Under the pieces are notes generated by a model that saw only the letters and a list, made by a program, of their open reading frames with translations, was not told where the DNA came from and ran no database searches. A stretch of 64,000 nt of DNA from Acinetobacter celticus. GTDB lineage: Bacteria; Pseudomonadota; Gammaproteobacteria; Pseudomonadales; Moraxellaceae. Location of the stretch: assembly GCF_001707755.1 (NCBI RefSeq), contig NZ_MBDL01000010.1:333650-397649 (forward strand), given 5' to 3'. Shown one piece after another: positions 34,754 to 44,519 of this stretch. The stretch's first letter is position 1. Each line of letters starts with the position of its first letter. A program made the position numbers and the translations under genes.

Positions 34754-35749
34754 TTAAGGGCTAAGTTGATTTAAAAATTTGATTGTCTTTTCAAACGTTT
34801 GCTGACTAGCGACCTTACTCATCATAAATTGATATTCATGTACTAAAAGCTCTTTTGAATTTGGATAAAAAACCTCTGTGACTGCTACTTTATGTTGTTT
34901 TAAGGTCTGTACAAAAGGAAGAGACTGCGAAGCTGTTAAAAAGTCTTTATTGCCACCACTAATCAATACTGGTGGATAATTCGCATTTATATGTTGTCTT
35001 GGTGAAATACTGGAAAGAAATGCCTGATCATGCTGACGATCTCCTGTATAAGCCTGCACCAAGTTATAAATCCCCCACTCCAATAATTTTATTTTATCTG
35101 ATGCAGTATTCACAAAATCATTTAAATCATAAATACCACAATGCAAAATTAAACCTTGAAGTTGCTGGCGTGTAATTGCAGGCTGAAAGTTTTGTGATTG
35201 CGCATAAGTCGGATCGGCCACAAAAGCAGCATATTGACTTGCCATATTGGCGCCTGCGGAATCACCCGCTAAATAAAGCTTTGAAGCATCAATATGATAT
35301 TGCTTTGCCTGCGCTGTAATAAATGCCAAAGCTAAATTCATCTGATTGATTTGTGTCGGATAAATTACATCAGGGGCAAATTGATACTCTACCGAAACCA
35401 CGTTATAGCCTTGGTCTGCTAATAACTTAAAATAGCCTCGCGCATGTTCCTTAGAACCTGAAATCCAACCACCACCATGTATCCAAACAATGGTCGGTCT
35501 TATTCCCAATTGCGCAATATTTTTAGGCTGATACAAATCAATATGCAAGTTAGGGTTCTGCATATACGGAATATTGGTCTGCACGAGCACATCGGCAGGC
35601 GCATATTTATCAATCATTTTCTTTTGAATATGAGTCGATGCATTAAATACACCCGCAATCATTTTGGTACTGTTTTTAGTACTCTGGCAAGCGATCAGAC
35701 TGAACATCAAGCAAGCGATAAAGAGTGATTTTACGATCTTAGATTGCAT
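34754..35749 (-). CDS. Lipoprotein esterase/lipase, HSL family
   Basis: A lipoprotein signal (SLFIACLMFSLIAC) leads an alpha/beta hydrolase with the hormone-sensitive-lipase motif IVWIHGGGW, the nucleophile in YLAGDSAGANMA, and a late Asp and His (SGGNKDFLTASQSL and LLVHEYQF). The enzyme probably acts at an outer or inner membrane on small esters. The ATG at 35749 places the lipobox Cys at 21; the upstream alternative at 35758 adds three residues. It stands alone, with a 265-bp gap before the next gene. Confidence 0.88.
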   Translation of the reverse strand: MQSKIVKSLFIACLMFSLIACQSTKNSTKMIAGVFNASTHIQKKMIDKYAPADVLVQTNIPYMQNPNLHIDLYQPKNIAQLGIRPTIVWIHGGGWISGSKEHARGYFKLLADQGYNVVSVEYQFAPDVIYPTQINQMNLALAFITAQAKQYHIDASKLYLAGDSAGANMASQYAAFVADPTYAQSQNFQPAITRQQLQGLILHCGIYDLNDFVNTASDKIKLLEWGIYNLVQAYTGDRQHDQAFLSSISPRQHINANYPPVLISGGNKDFLTASQSLPFVQTLKQHKVAVTEVFYPNSKELLVHEYQFMMSKVASQQTFEKTIKFLNQLSP

Positions 35750-36014
35750 GACGCCCACCCCAAAAAATATAAATATTGAATAAATGTAATTAGCCTTAAT
35801 TGAGCAACAATTACAAGTCTTTGTTTTTGTAAAACCTTATAGAAAGTTGATACAAACACTCAGTTTTATTTGCAGTGTAATTGGCATTTCAAACAACCAA
35901 GGCATTCTAATTAAATGAATTTACAATATTTTTTCAAATTATAAATTGAACAAAAAAGCCCAATGTGCTATCAATTAAGCATAGGGTCATAATGATAACT
36001 TTGGAGTTTCCCCC

Positions 36015-36458
36015 ATGTCTTATAAGCAAATTTTAGTGCCTGTAGATGGTTCACAAATCTCGTTTTCTGCCGTAAAAAAAGCGGCACAGATTGCCAAGGC
36101 ATTTGGCGGTCAATTGACATTAATTAGCTTAGTTGCTGAAGACCCATTTACAGATGCAGATTTCTACTACTCTTCTGCCATTATGAAAGAATACTTTGTT
36201 CAAGCACATGAAAATGCAACCAAAGCATTGGCCGAAGCATTGGAATTTTCAAAGGCTGAAGGTGTAGATGCACAAACTTTGGTGATTAAAGGTCAAGTTT
36301 CGGCTGAAGGGATTGCAGAAACAGCCACTGAATTGAAAGCCGATTTAATTGTGATGGGTTCGCATGGCCGTAAAGGTTTCCAAAAAATGTTAATGGGCAG
36401 TTTTGCTCAAGACGTTTTACGTAATACAGAACTCCCTGTACTGATTGTAAAAGCTTAA
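36015..36458 (+). CDS. Universal stress protein A, copy 1
   Basis: The 147-residue UspA fold begins MSYKQILVPVDGSQIS and ends in the ATP-binding motif MGSHGRKGFQKMLMGS (GxxGx9GS). It is probably ATP-binding. It is followed after 106 bp by a second Usp gene of the same type (about half the residues identical by eye), suggesting duplication. GGAG is close upstream of the ATG. Confidence 0.93.
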   Translation: MSYKQILVPVDGSQISFSAVKKAAQIAKAFGGQLTLISLVAEDPFTDADFYYSSAIMKEYFVQAHENATKALAEALEFSKAEGVDAQTLVIKGQVSAEGIAETATELKADLIVMGSHGRKGFQKMLMGSFAQDVLRNTELPVLIVKA

Positions 36459-36464
36459 ATCAAG

Positions 36465-36490
36465 ATTCCCGCTGATCTTGAGGCGGGAAT
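36465..36490 (+). terminator. Hairpin between the two Usp genes
   Basis: An 8-bp stem, ATTCCCGC/GCGGGAAT, has no T run. It may be a pause or processing site rather than a terminator. Confidence 0.5.
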
Positions 36491-36564
36491 GCTTTGGATT
36501 TGTTTCAGTCTGAATTAAATCTGCAATTTAAAATATAAGCACTTAATATAATAAGGAATAGCGC

Positions 36565-37011
36565 ATGACAACTTATCAGCACATCCTCGTTCCTGTCGAT
36601 GAATCTCCAATTTCTTATGCTGCCGTGGAAAATGCTCTTACTTTGGCCAAATTATTAAATAGCCAAGTGACCGTTATGAGTGTTGTTGCGATAGACCCAT
36701 TTGTAGGGGTAGATTTTTATAAAGTTGCACCTGCAATTACCGACTATTTTATGCAAGCAGAAAAAAATGCCAAAGAGCGCTTAGAAGATATTAAGCAATC
36801 TTTTGTACGCGATGGTATCCCCGTCGATGTTAAATTGGTACACGGCGTATCACCGACCGAAGGAATTATTCAAGTTGCCAATGAAATTAGTGCAGATTTA
36901 ATTATTATGGGCTCACATGGCCGAACAGGCATTCAAAAAATGATGCTCGGAAGTGTCGCCAAAAATGTGCTAACACAGTCTCCTATTCCAGTATTGGTTG
37001 TTAAAATTTAG
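36565..37011 (+). CDS. Universal stress protein A, copy 2
   Basis: This has MTTYQHILVPVDESPISYA at the start and MGSHGRTGIQKMMLGSVAKN at the end, with the GxxGx9GS nucleotide motif. It is 148 residues long and is a paralogue of the gene 106 bp upstream. Its ATG has AAGGA upstream. Both may respond to general stress; nothing in the sequence shows specific control. Confidence 0.93.
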   Translation: MTTYQHILVPVDESPISYAAVENALTLAKLLNSQVTVMSVVAIDPFVGVDFYKVAPAITDYFMQAEKNAKERLEDIKQSFVRDGIPVDVKLVHGVSPTEGIIQVANEISADLIIMGSHGRTGIQKMMLGSVAKNVLTQSPIPVLVVKI

Positions 37012-37045
37012 TAATTTATGATGTTTAAATTTTAGTTTTATACAT

Positions 37046-37072
37046 AAAAATCCCTCTATTGAGGGATTTTTA
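37046..37072. terminator. Bidirectional terminator between uspA copy 2 and RDD gene
   Basis: The stem AAAAATCCCTC/GAGGGATTTTT has a 4-nt loop, between convergent genes. Confidence 0.92.
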
Positions 37073-37092
37073 TAATTTAGCTCTTTTCAATC

Positions 37093-37542
37093 TTATTGAT
37101 TACTGCGAATGACAACAGTATTGGCCATTTTGTCATGCCAACCCTGTTTCCTAGGGTCAAACGCCACCCAAAAAATGCCAATAAAAAACACCATCATCGC
37201 AGGGAAATACCCCAAATAACGAATTACAGATTGTTTAATATCTAAGTTTTCGCCCGTATCGGCATCCACAATTTTCAATCCCAGTAAAATTTTCCCTGGT
37301 GAAGACGACCATATCAGCCAGACCGCAATGGTATAAATAAACGGTAAAATATAATTAATGCTGATATCAAACCATAACACTTGCGGTTGCTCTGCCAAAC
37401 CTGTGGCAAAAATTAGATCCCAATTGCCTGCATAAAACCACCAAAGTAGCGGATACGTCGCAGTCAACAAAATAATCATATCAATGAGCGAAGCACCAAC
37501 TCTTACCCAAAAACCTGCATACTGCACATCTGCATCAAGCAT
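37093..37542 (-). CDS. RDD-family membrane protein
   Basis: This small membrane protein (149 residues) has about three hydrophobic helices and the RDD motif: AGFWVRVGASLIDMIILL near the N-terminus and WHDKMANTVVI near the end. The middle contains SSPGKILLGLKIVDADTGE, diagnostic of RDD. Some RDD proteins are Na+/H+ antiporters; the function here is unknown. The ATG at 37542 lies 125 bp downstream of the small protein gene in the same direction. Confidence 0.9.
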   Translation of the reverse strand: MLDADVQYAGFWVRVGASLIDMIILLTATYPLLWWFYAGNWDLIFATGLAEQPQVLWFDISINYILPFIYTIAVWLIWSSSPGKILLGLKIVDADTGENLDIKQSVIRYLGYFPAMMVFFIGIFWVAFDPRKQGWHDKMANTVVIRSNQ

Positions 37543-37667
37543 TTTTTCTACTCATATTTTTCTTTTCAGAAGAATAATCTACCTGAATTTAGAAAAATGT
37601 ACGAATTTTGCTTGAGGTCTTAAGGCAAAAAATGACTATTCAGCCACTTTAAGCCCCTAAACCGTGT

Positions 37668-37883
37668 TTACGCTTTACTAATCATTTGATGCAAGTTTTG
37701 TAAATACACTTCGGCATCAATACCATTATGAAATTTTTTCTCAAAGAATCCTGTATTTTGCGTACTATTGGGAGAGTATTCGACAGTAATAATAAATGCA
37801 TCATCTTGGGGATTTTTAGAAATACGAACTGCAATAATATGTTGAGAGTTTAAATAAAAACCGTCTTCAACCTTAACTAACAT
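37668..37883 (-). CDS. Small conserved hypothetical protein, 71 aa
   Basis: I do not recognise a family. The predicted fold is mainly beta strands followed by one helix (DAEVYLQNLHQMISKA). It has a good ribosome-binding site (GAGGCGG) before the ATG at 37883. No membrane or signal segment is present. The next 287 bp upstream (toward pepN) carry no gene. Its length and clean start suggest it is real. Confidence 0.65.
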   Translation of the reverse strand: MLVKVEDGFYLNSQHIIAVRISKNPQDDAFIITVEYSPNSTQNTGFFEKKFHNGIDAEVYLQNLHQMISKA

Positions 37884-38121
37884 AACCGCCTCAAACTAAA
37901 TAACTGGCATTGGTTTATTTGGAATAATCTATCCAAACCAATGCGTTAAAACCTCTAAATAATTTAAAGATACTATCAAGGGATTATATCAACAAAATGT
38001 GACATATAACGCATTTTCAAAAAAATAAAGCATACTGATTAACCTTTTAAAGCTATATGTTCTGCTATTTTTGTCCCCTTTAAATATCATAAGCACATTA
38101 TGGGTCATCAAATTGGCATAA

Positions 38122-38157
38122 AAAAAAAGCCTTGCACAACAAAAGTACAAGGCTTTT
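38122..38157 (-). terminator. Terminator of pepN
   Basis: The stem AAAAGCCTTG/CAAGGCTTTT is followed on the minus strand by a run of T8 or more. Confidence 0.93.
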
Positions 38158-38170
38158 AGAAGCTTAAAAT

Positions 38171-40780
38171 TTATACGGCAAGCATGCTATTTAAAGATTC
38201 TGATACATTCTTCGATTTTACCAATGGTTTCAACGCTTCTAGCTCTGCTTGAACTTGACTGCGTTGCGGTTCCGCTAAGGTATACCAGCGTGAGAGTACC
38301 TGTAATAATCGTGAACCGACAATTGGGTTTTTCTCATCTAAATACTTAGCCAGTTCAATGAAATGCTGTACGCCAAAACTCCATGTATTGACTGGATTAG
38401 CATTCAAACCACCACTGACTGAACGAATACGATTAGGCACTGTTAAGTCATAATCTGGATGTGAAGTTAAATAAGCTATTGTGGCCGCTGTTGCTTCTGG
38501 ATGTGCAGCTTGCACCATAAACCATTGGTCCATAGACAGTGCTTCATCTTTAAAATGTGTATAGAAGTCTGCTAAAGCCTCTTTGGCTTGTGGGGCATCA
38601 TTCCACACCAAGACCTTCAATGCGCCTAAACGCTCAGACATGTTGCGCGTCGTCTGATACTGTTGATGAGCCAACTCAAAAGCATCGACATCACCCTGAC
38701 GTGCCATCATCATGAGCATGATGTTTTTTAATGCACGTACACCCATGGCTTGTGAAAATTCTTTTTGATTATCTGGATCTAATTCAAGATAAGTATCTTT
38801 GCAGAATGAACCTAATTCACGCGCCAAAGTTTTCAGTAAAGCATTACGCTTCTCCTGAATCTGCACAGGGTTATATCCAGCATCAATACGGCTACCCAAA
38901 TAACCTTCGGCAGGTACATCAAATAGTCGCGAAGCCAATAATGGATCTTTTTGAATTAAATCAGGTAAAGTATTTTTCATTGCCTGAATATAAATATCAG
39001 CAACATGATCATTCAGTAAAATGCGGTCTAATAAGGTTTGTGTCGCTTGCCATTGGTTAAAACCATTGGGTTCAAATTGCATTAAAAATGCCAGCTCTTT
39101 ATCTGAGTAATTAAACTCTAAATTCACTGGCGCAGAAAAATTACGAAGCAACGAAACTACAGGTTTCGTGGTTACCCCTGTAAATTCAATGGTTGCTGTA
39201 TCTGTATCAAATAAATACACCCCATCTTTCACGCCATTTTCAAACAGTGCAGTAGAATTCAACGTCAGTTGTTCGCCCGTTTCTGCATTAAATAAGGCCA
39301 AAGCCACAGGAATAGGCACGGCTTTTAAATTTGCATATTTAGCATGTGCTTTTAGGCTTTGTTTAAAGCTTAATTGATAGGTCTGTGCAGTCGCATCGTA
39401 AGTCCCTTGTGCTTCTAATTTTGGTGTACCCGGTTGGTTATACCAAATCAGGAATGCAGATAAATCGACACCTGAACCCGCTGTCAGTGCAGCGACCCAA
39501 TCTTCTACAGTAACTGCTTGCCCATCGTGGCGCTCAAAGTATTCGTCTGTACCTTTACGGAATTTTTCTTTACCCAAGAGCGTAAACATCATGCGGTTAA
39601 TTTCCGCACCTTTTTCATATACAGTAGCAGTATAGAAGTTATTAATTTCGACAAAATGGTCTGGACGCGGTGGATGTGACAGCGGGCCTGAATCTTCAGG
39701 GAATTGATGTGCTTTTAATACGGCAACATCATCAATCCGTTGTACCGCAGCCGACTGTAAATCTTCCGAGAACGATTGATCACGGAAAACCGTCAAACCT
39801 TCTTTTAAGCACAGTTGGAACCAATCACGACAGGTAATTCGGTTACCTGTCCAGTTGTGAAAATATTCATGCGCAATAACGGACTGTACGCGCATGATGG
39901 CTGCATCAGTGGTAAATTCTTCATCGGCAAGGACACATGAAGTATTAAAAATATTTAACCCTTTGTTTTCCATTGCACCCATGTTGAAAGCACTGGTGGC
40001 AACAATCATATAATTGTCTAAGTCATATGGACGGCCATAATGTTCTTCATCCCAACGCATCGAATGCTTTAAGGCTTCCATGGCAATATGACATTTCGGA
40101 ATGTCTTTGGGCTCTGCATAAATTTCCAAAGCCACATCACGACCTTCAGAGGTCACATAGCGGTCTTTCAAAACAGCCAAATCACCAATTACACAGGCAA
40201 ACAAATAAGCAGGTTTTTTGGTTGGATCTTGCCAAATGCTATAGTGACGATCGTTACCCGCCTCACCCGCTTCAATTAAATTACCATTGGCCAAAAGTAC
40301 AGGGAATTTCTTGTCTGCTTCAACTCGTGTGGTAAAAACTGAAAGTACATCTGGACGGTCTGGGTAAAAAGTAATTTTACGGAAACCTTCAGGCTCATTT
40401 TGTGTAACAAACAAATCACCACTGGCTTGATATAAACCTTCCAACTGGGTATTGGTTTCGGGGTGAATCAGCACTTGGGTTTCAATGACAACTTGATCAG
40501 GTGCATTCGCAATCACCAGCTGTTCAGTATCTAAGGTATATGCATCTTCAGCCAGCGCTTGACCATTAAGAGCAATCGATTTTAGTTCTAAGTCGCGACC
40601 AAGTAACACTAAATCGCCAGCCGTTTGACGTTGCATCACCAATTTAGCAGTAACATAAGTTTTATCGTCAAATACTTGAATATCTAAATCAACAGAATCG
40701 ACAAGAAATGAAGGTTTTTGATAATCTTTTAAATAGACAGTTTGGTCAACTTCAACCACTGGATTTGCCACAATATTCAT
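38171..40780 (-). CDS. pepN: Aminopeptidase N
   Basis: This M1-family zinc aminopeptidase (869 residues, the E. coli length) removes N-terminal residues from peptides in the cytoplasm. The exopeptidase motif is GAMENKGLN, and the zinc site is VIAHEYFHNWTGNR (HExxH) with the third ligand Glu in CLKEGLTVF. The C-terminal half carries DUF3458-type domains. The start ATG at 40780 has GGATCAGGA upstream. It is probably monocistronic. Confidence 0.98.
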   Translation of the reverse strand: MNIVANPVVEVDQTVYLKDYQKPSFLVDSVDLDIQVFDDKTYVTAKLVMQRQTAGDLVLLGRDLELKSIALNGQALAEDAYTLDTEQLVIANAPDQVVIETQVLIHPETNTQLEGLYQASGDLFVTQNEPEGFRKITFYPDRPDVLSVFTTRVEADKKFPVLLANGNLIEAGEAGNDRHYSIWQDPTKKPAYLFACVIGDLAVLKDRYVTSEGRDVALEIYAEPKDIPKCHIAMEALKHSMRWDEEHYGRPYDLDNYMIVATSAFNMGAMENKGLNIFNTSCVLADEEFTTDAAIMRVQSVIAHEYFHNWTGNRITCRDWFQLCLKEGLTVFRDQSFSEDLQSAAVQRIDDVAVLKAHQFPEDSGPLSHPPRPDHFVEINNFYTATVYEKGAEINRMMFTLLGKEKFRKGTDEYFERHDGQAVTVEDWVAALTAGSGVDLSAFLIWYNQPGTPKLEAQGTYDATAQTYQLSFKQSLKAHAKYANLKAVPIPVALALFNAETGEQLTLNSTALFENGVKDGVYLFDTDTATIEFTGVTTKPVVSLLRNFSAPVNLEFNYSDKELAFLMQFEPNGFNQWQATQTLLDRILLNDHVADIYIQAMKNTLPDLIQKDPLLASRLFDVPAEGYLGSRIDAGYNPVQIQEKRNALLKTLARELGSFCKDTYLELDPDNQKEFSQAMGVRALKNIMLMMMARQGDVDAFELAHQQYQTTRNMSERLGALKVLVWNDAPQAKEALADFYTHFKDEALSMDQWFMVQAAHPEATAATIAYLTSHPDYDLTVPNRIRSVSGGLNANPVNTWSFGVQHFIELAKYLDEKNPIVGSRLLQVLSRWYTLAEPQRSQVQAELEALKPLVKSKNVSESLNSMLAV

Positions 40781-41273
40781 AAAATGTCCTGATCCTTTTG
40801 CACGAGCCTAGACAGCTGTTTATTATCAAAAAGTGTAAATGATTTAATCATACGATAAGTTTTGCAGGCTGTCTGTGCATTACTTTGTTTTATATATGGG
40901 ACTGACAGGTGTAATTTTCAATTCAAAACATAGATTGATTTATGCATTGCTGATAAACGAGTCAATTTCTAGGAAAATCATTCAAAATAGATGCTACATT
41001 TTTAGATAGTCTTTGTATGATTCTATTTTTTCATCAACGCTAACTGAACATTCTTCACTTGCCAGATCGTGATCAAAATAATTTCAATCATCATTTTTCT
41101 ACTTCTAGCTACAATAAATTATCTCTATTTAGTTGCTGTAAAGAGCGAATTCAAGTAGCTATTTTTTACGAATTGAATAAAAAGTATGCACTTGTGATTT
41201 ACTCAAGAGAAGGCGCGCTAGATTAATTTTGCTGTGTATAATAGCCAAGCCAATTCACCAATGATGCCTTGCT
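40781..41273. other. Intergenic region between pepN and the zinc-ribbon gene
   Basis: This 493-bp AT-rich gap must contain the divergent promoters of pepN and the zinc-ribbon gene. I see no convincing coding sequence or hairpin. Confidence 0.4.
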
Positions 41274-42440
41274 ATGCTTCAAATTCTGCAAAAAAAACTA
41301 GATGAAAGTACACAATGTCCTTTGTGCCGTGCATCTATGTATTGGGTAGAAGCAGAGCAGTATGATAAAGAATTGAATTATCACGAATGTAGCTATTGTG
41401 AGCACAAAATCTATCAAGATAAAGTGCATACCTGCCACTGTATAGGTTGCCAAACCAGTCGTAAAAAGCTCATTAAAGAAGCGCTAAATCAAGAAACTTA
41501 CAAACAAAAAAACAAAGGTAAAGACAAAGCCGATATGGAGCACAAACTGAATCAGCTCAGTTTTATCCAAAAGTTATTTTTATTGTCTATTTTAGATGAA
41601 CAGGTTTTTGAAAATTCGCAACATGACGAATTCATCGATTGGGAAAAAATAAAGTATTACCCTATTTCACCTAATTATTTGTACCAAAAAAACATCATGA
41701 AACGCATGATTGATTTGCATGTTTTGACGTTAAGGGATTATGCAAATGAAGCAGGACAATATTATATTAACGTTCGGTTAGACGGTTATTCAGAACCAAG
41801 CCTATATAGTATTACTCACAAATTGCGTCTTTGGTTTTATGAAAATTTGTCGCAAGGTGTTCCCTTTAAGCATTCAGATGAAGTCAAAGATGCGATTTAT
41901 GAAATTATGTATGAAAAAATTGTCCAATTCATGCAGTTTTACTGTCGGATGTGGCAAGTCCAAATTTCGGGAAATAATGGTTTAAGAACCTTATGCTACC
42001 GCTTATTAGACAGCCTAGCCGTTGGACAAATTTTTTACTTAATGCAAACAGCCTTAGATTATTTGCATCAACAAAAACTGCTACAACCCCGTAATGAAAA
42101 ATTCATTAATACTAATTTACTGAAAAAAACTGTTCAGCAATATCGTGAACGTAGTCTGCAAGAAAAATGGGTAACAACCACACTGCCTCATCCACCACAA
42201 ATTCCCATGTCAAAAATGGCTGAGATTTTATTTTTTCGCTTTCTTGGCAATGATGAATCAGTTTTTGTTCAACCCATTTGGAAAATTTGGGAAAAAGTTG
42301 AACCTCGCTTAAAATTTTTCGCGATGAAACGTTGTATGCATTGTGGGTCAGATGATTTGAAGGTTGAATATGATGCCGAACAGCATATTTCACTTTTTTG
42401 CCACAACTGTAAACAACAAGACCATTATTTCACGCGCTAG
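41274..42440 (+). CDS. Uncharacterised protein with N- and C-terminal zinc ribbons
   Basis: I do not recognise the family. Cysteine pairs suggest zinc binding at both ends: CPLC (15-18), CSYC (39-42) and CHCIGC (54-59) at the N-terminus, and CMHC (354-357) with CHNC (376-379) at the C-terminus. The middle (about 80-340) is helical, with Tyr-, Leu- and Phe-rich segments and no membrane or catalytic motif. Such a layout suggests nucleic-acid or protein binding. It is followed after 11 bp by thiM, so they may share a transcript. It is 388 residues long. Confidence 0.75.
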   Translation: MLQILQKKLDESTQCPLCRASMYWVEAEQYDKELNYHECSYCEHKIYQDKVHTCHCIGCQTSRKKLIKEALNQETYKQKNKGKDKADMEHKLNQLSFIQKLFLLSILDEQVFENSQHDEFIDWEKIKYYPISPNYLYQKNIMKRMIDLHVLTLRDYANEAGQYYINVRLDGYSEPSLYSITHKLRLWFYENLSQGVPFKHSDEVKDAIYEIMYEKIVQFMQFYCRMWQVQISGNNGLRTLCYRLLDSLAVGQIFYLMQTALDYLHQQKLLQPRNEKFINTNLLKKTVQQYRERSLQEKWVTTTLPHPPQIPMSKMAEILFFRFLGNDESVFVQPIWKIWEKVEPRLKFFAMKRCMHCGSDDLKVEYDAEQHISLFCHNCKQQDHYFTR

Positions 42441-42451
42441 GGAGAAACTCA

Positions 42452-43321
42452 ATGAACCATCCAGAACAGATGAACAAGACCATGAACACCTCCCTGTCAG
42501 GTTTAACTGCACCACTCTTGCAACAAGTCATTGATGCATGGACGGAGCTGAAAACCCAGCAACCTTTAGTACACATTATGACCAATGGCGTGGCGAACAA
42601 TTACGTTGCCAATATTTTATTGGCTGCTGGTGCCTCTCCAGCCATGATTGATAACCCATTTGAAGCTGAAAGTTTTGCCAGTATTGCCAGTGCAATTAAT
42701 TTAAATTTAGGCACGCCCACCTCCGAGCAAATGCAAGCCATGCTCATTGCAGCACAAACAGCACAACGCCTTGACAAAATATGGGTACTTGACCCTGTTG
42801 GTTATGGCCCAATCTTAAAATGGCGTTCAGAAATGGTCGATACCTTATTGCAATTCAATCCGGCCGTGATTCGTGGTAATGCCTCTGAAATTGGCGCTCT
42901 AGCAGGCAATCAAATTCAATCAAAAGGTGTCGATAGTACCGTTAGTAGTGCGTCAGTTTATCGTCAAGCACAGCCACTTTTAGAGCATGCGACCTGTATC
43001 GCTATTTCAGGTGAGTCGGATTTTATTTTATCAAAAGAACTAAATTCTGTTATTCAAATTAACGGTGGGTCATATTTGCAACCTAAAATTACAGCTTCAG
43101 GCTGTGCTCTAGGTGCGCTGACAGCGGCCTATTGCGCCGTGAGCAATAACATTACCGCAGGTACAGTAGCAGCACACATACATTTTGCAATTGCGGGTAA
43201 AAAAGCCTATGAACGTGCAAAAACCGTAGGTAGCTTCAATGTGGCTTTTTTAGATGAAATTTACACATTAGATGCCGAAGATTTTCAGCAATACAGCGAC
43301 TTTAATATTTTACCTCTATAA
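42452..43321 (+). CDS. thiM: Hydroxyethylthiazole kinase
   Basis: This thiamin salvage enzyme phosphorylates 4-methyl-5-(2-hydroxyethyl)thiazole. Family segments include PLVHIMTNGVANNYVANILLAA, WVLDPVGYGP, VIRGNASEIGALAG, and the catalytic Cys in ITASGCALGALTAA. The length is 289. The start at 42452 has AGGGAGA upstream; downstream Mets (42470, 42482) are alternatives. No TPP riboswitch, thiD or thiE is visible here, so this is an isolated copy, possibly co-transcribed with the zinc-ribbon gene. Confidence 0.95.
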   Translation: MNHPEQMNKTMNTSLSGLTAPLLQQVIDAWTELKTQQPLVHIMTNGVANNYVANILLAAGASPAMIDNPFEAESFASIASAINLNLGTPTSEQMQAMLIAAQTAQRLDKIWVLDPVGYGPILKWRSEMVDTLLQFNPAVIRGNASEIGALAGNQIQSKGVDSTVSSASVYRQAQPLLEHATCIAISGESDFILSKELNSVIQINGGSYLQPKITASGCALGALTAAYCAVSNNITAGTVAAHIHFAIAGKKAYERAKTVGSFNVAFLDEIYTLDAEDFQQYSDFNILPL

Positions 43322-43340
43322 ATGCGGAAAAATAGATCAT

Positions 43341-44072
43341 TTAATACACTTTACGATCAAGCGCTAAATTAACCACTGTTTCACAAATGGTTTTAAAGTC
43401 TAAGCAACAAATGCATATTAACCCTATACCCGAAAAATAATCTGGTACATGTTGCATAAAAAACTGGTTATGTAGGTCAGCTTTTATACGCAAGCAAATT
43501 AACTGTTCAGGAATAACTTTAGGCAAATCATAGGGATGTACATATAAATTTTCGCCACGAACCTCGACAGCATTATATTGGCTATGTAGTAACTGTAAAA
43601 CATCGGCATGTGCTTGTGGCATTTTCTTTCCGACACGCGGGAAAAAATTGGCAGAACGAGAAGCAAATAAAGTATAAATTTTAGGGTGCATGATGGTTGG
43701 AACAAACCATAGCGGATACATGGGGTAACGAATCTTATGATTTAATGCAACACGAATTGCCGACTTAAGACTTCTATTACCTCCGCGGTATTCAGCCAAG
43801 AAGCCCGCACGCGAACTGATAATAAAAATAGGATTTCCATTTAAAATCAGTTTTAAAATTTGAATGATATTTTGCCCAATTAGTTTATTTTGATGATGGT
43901 ATTGGACAATAGAAACTGAAAGCGCATCGATGTCATAAACATAACGGTAAAGCTCTTCAATAGAAGAATGTGGAAAAATCTGTTGATCCAGCTCAAAAAC
44001 TTGCTGAAAAAAATCATGTTTTTCTTTGGGTACCATACGTTTAAAATCAACAATAGTTTCTACTATTTTCAT
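43341..44072 (-). CDS. Uncharacterised protein, possible GNAT-fold
   Basis: I do not recognise the family with certainty. The 243-residue protein has an N-terminal acyltransferase-like pattern (helix, then strands NKLIGQNIIQILKL and NGNPIFIISSRAGFLAEYRGGNRS, similar to the R/QxxGxG/A turn of GNAT proteins followed by a helix). Conserved aromatic-rich segments (RYPMYPLWFVPTIMHPKIYTL) follow. There is no signal peptide. The gene stands alone, convergent with thiM (19-bp gap). The acyltransferase guess is weak. Confidence 0.55.
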   Translation of the reverse strand: MKIVETIVDFKRMVPKEKHDFFQQVFELDQQIFPHSSIEELYRYVYDIDALSVSIVQYHHQNKLIGQNIIQILKLILNGNPIFIISSRAGFLAEYRGGNRSLKSAIRVALNHKIRYPMYPLWFVPTIMHPKIYTLFASRSANFFPRVGKKMPQAHADVLQLLHSQYNAVEVRGENLYVHPYDLPKVIPEQLICLRIKADLHNQFFMQHVPDYFSGIGLICICCLDFKTICETVVNLALDRKVY

Positions 44073-44519
44073 ATAGCCTATTCCAGTTTATGGTTAAAAA
44101 TATGTTCTGTACAGAACAATGCTTTAATCCATTTTTATTTTTTATTTAATCATTCACTTATATCTATTTTTAACACTAAATCTGATTTAAAAACATTTCT
44201 AATTTTAAAATTTTTATTTTTCAGTCAAAATTCTCAATAGAATTGACCATTAAAATAAATCAAACGCTATTTTTAAAAATTTATTTTCCCTTTTATATGT
44301 CCCCAAAACATTCGACCTAAATATTAGAAAAAATTTAAATATAGTCCATAAAATTTATTGATAATAAATTGTTCAAATTTATAAACCCAGTTTATAGACT
44401 TGAATATAAGCCATGAATTTTCAATAGGTATTACAAATGAGATAAAAATACCAGTCTATTTCTCAATAAACTGGTATTCATTTATAAAAGATTCATTTCT
44501 TATTAAAAGATTATGAATC
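44073..44519. other. AT-rich intergenic region
   Basis: About 450 bp of very AT-rich sequence. It contains a terminator-like hairpin at 44448-44477 for the TerC-CBS gene and the promoter region of the gene at 43341-44072. No gene is seen. Confidence 0.5.
44442..44477 (-). terminator. Terminator of the TerC-CBS gene
   Basis: The stem ATACCAGT/ACTGGTAT is followed on the minus strand by TTTTT. Confidence 0.75.

Noticed and set aside
42441..42451. TPP riboswitch upstream of thiM
   Set aside because: Only 11 bp separate thiM from the preceding gene, so there is no room for one.
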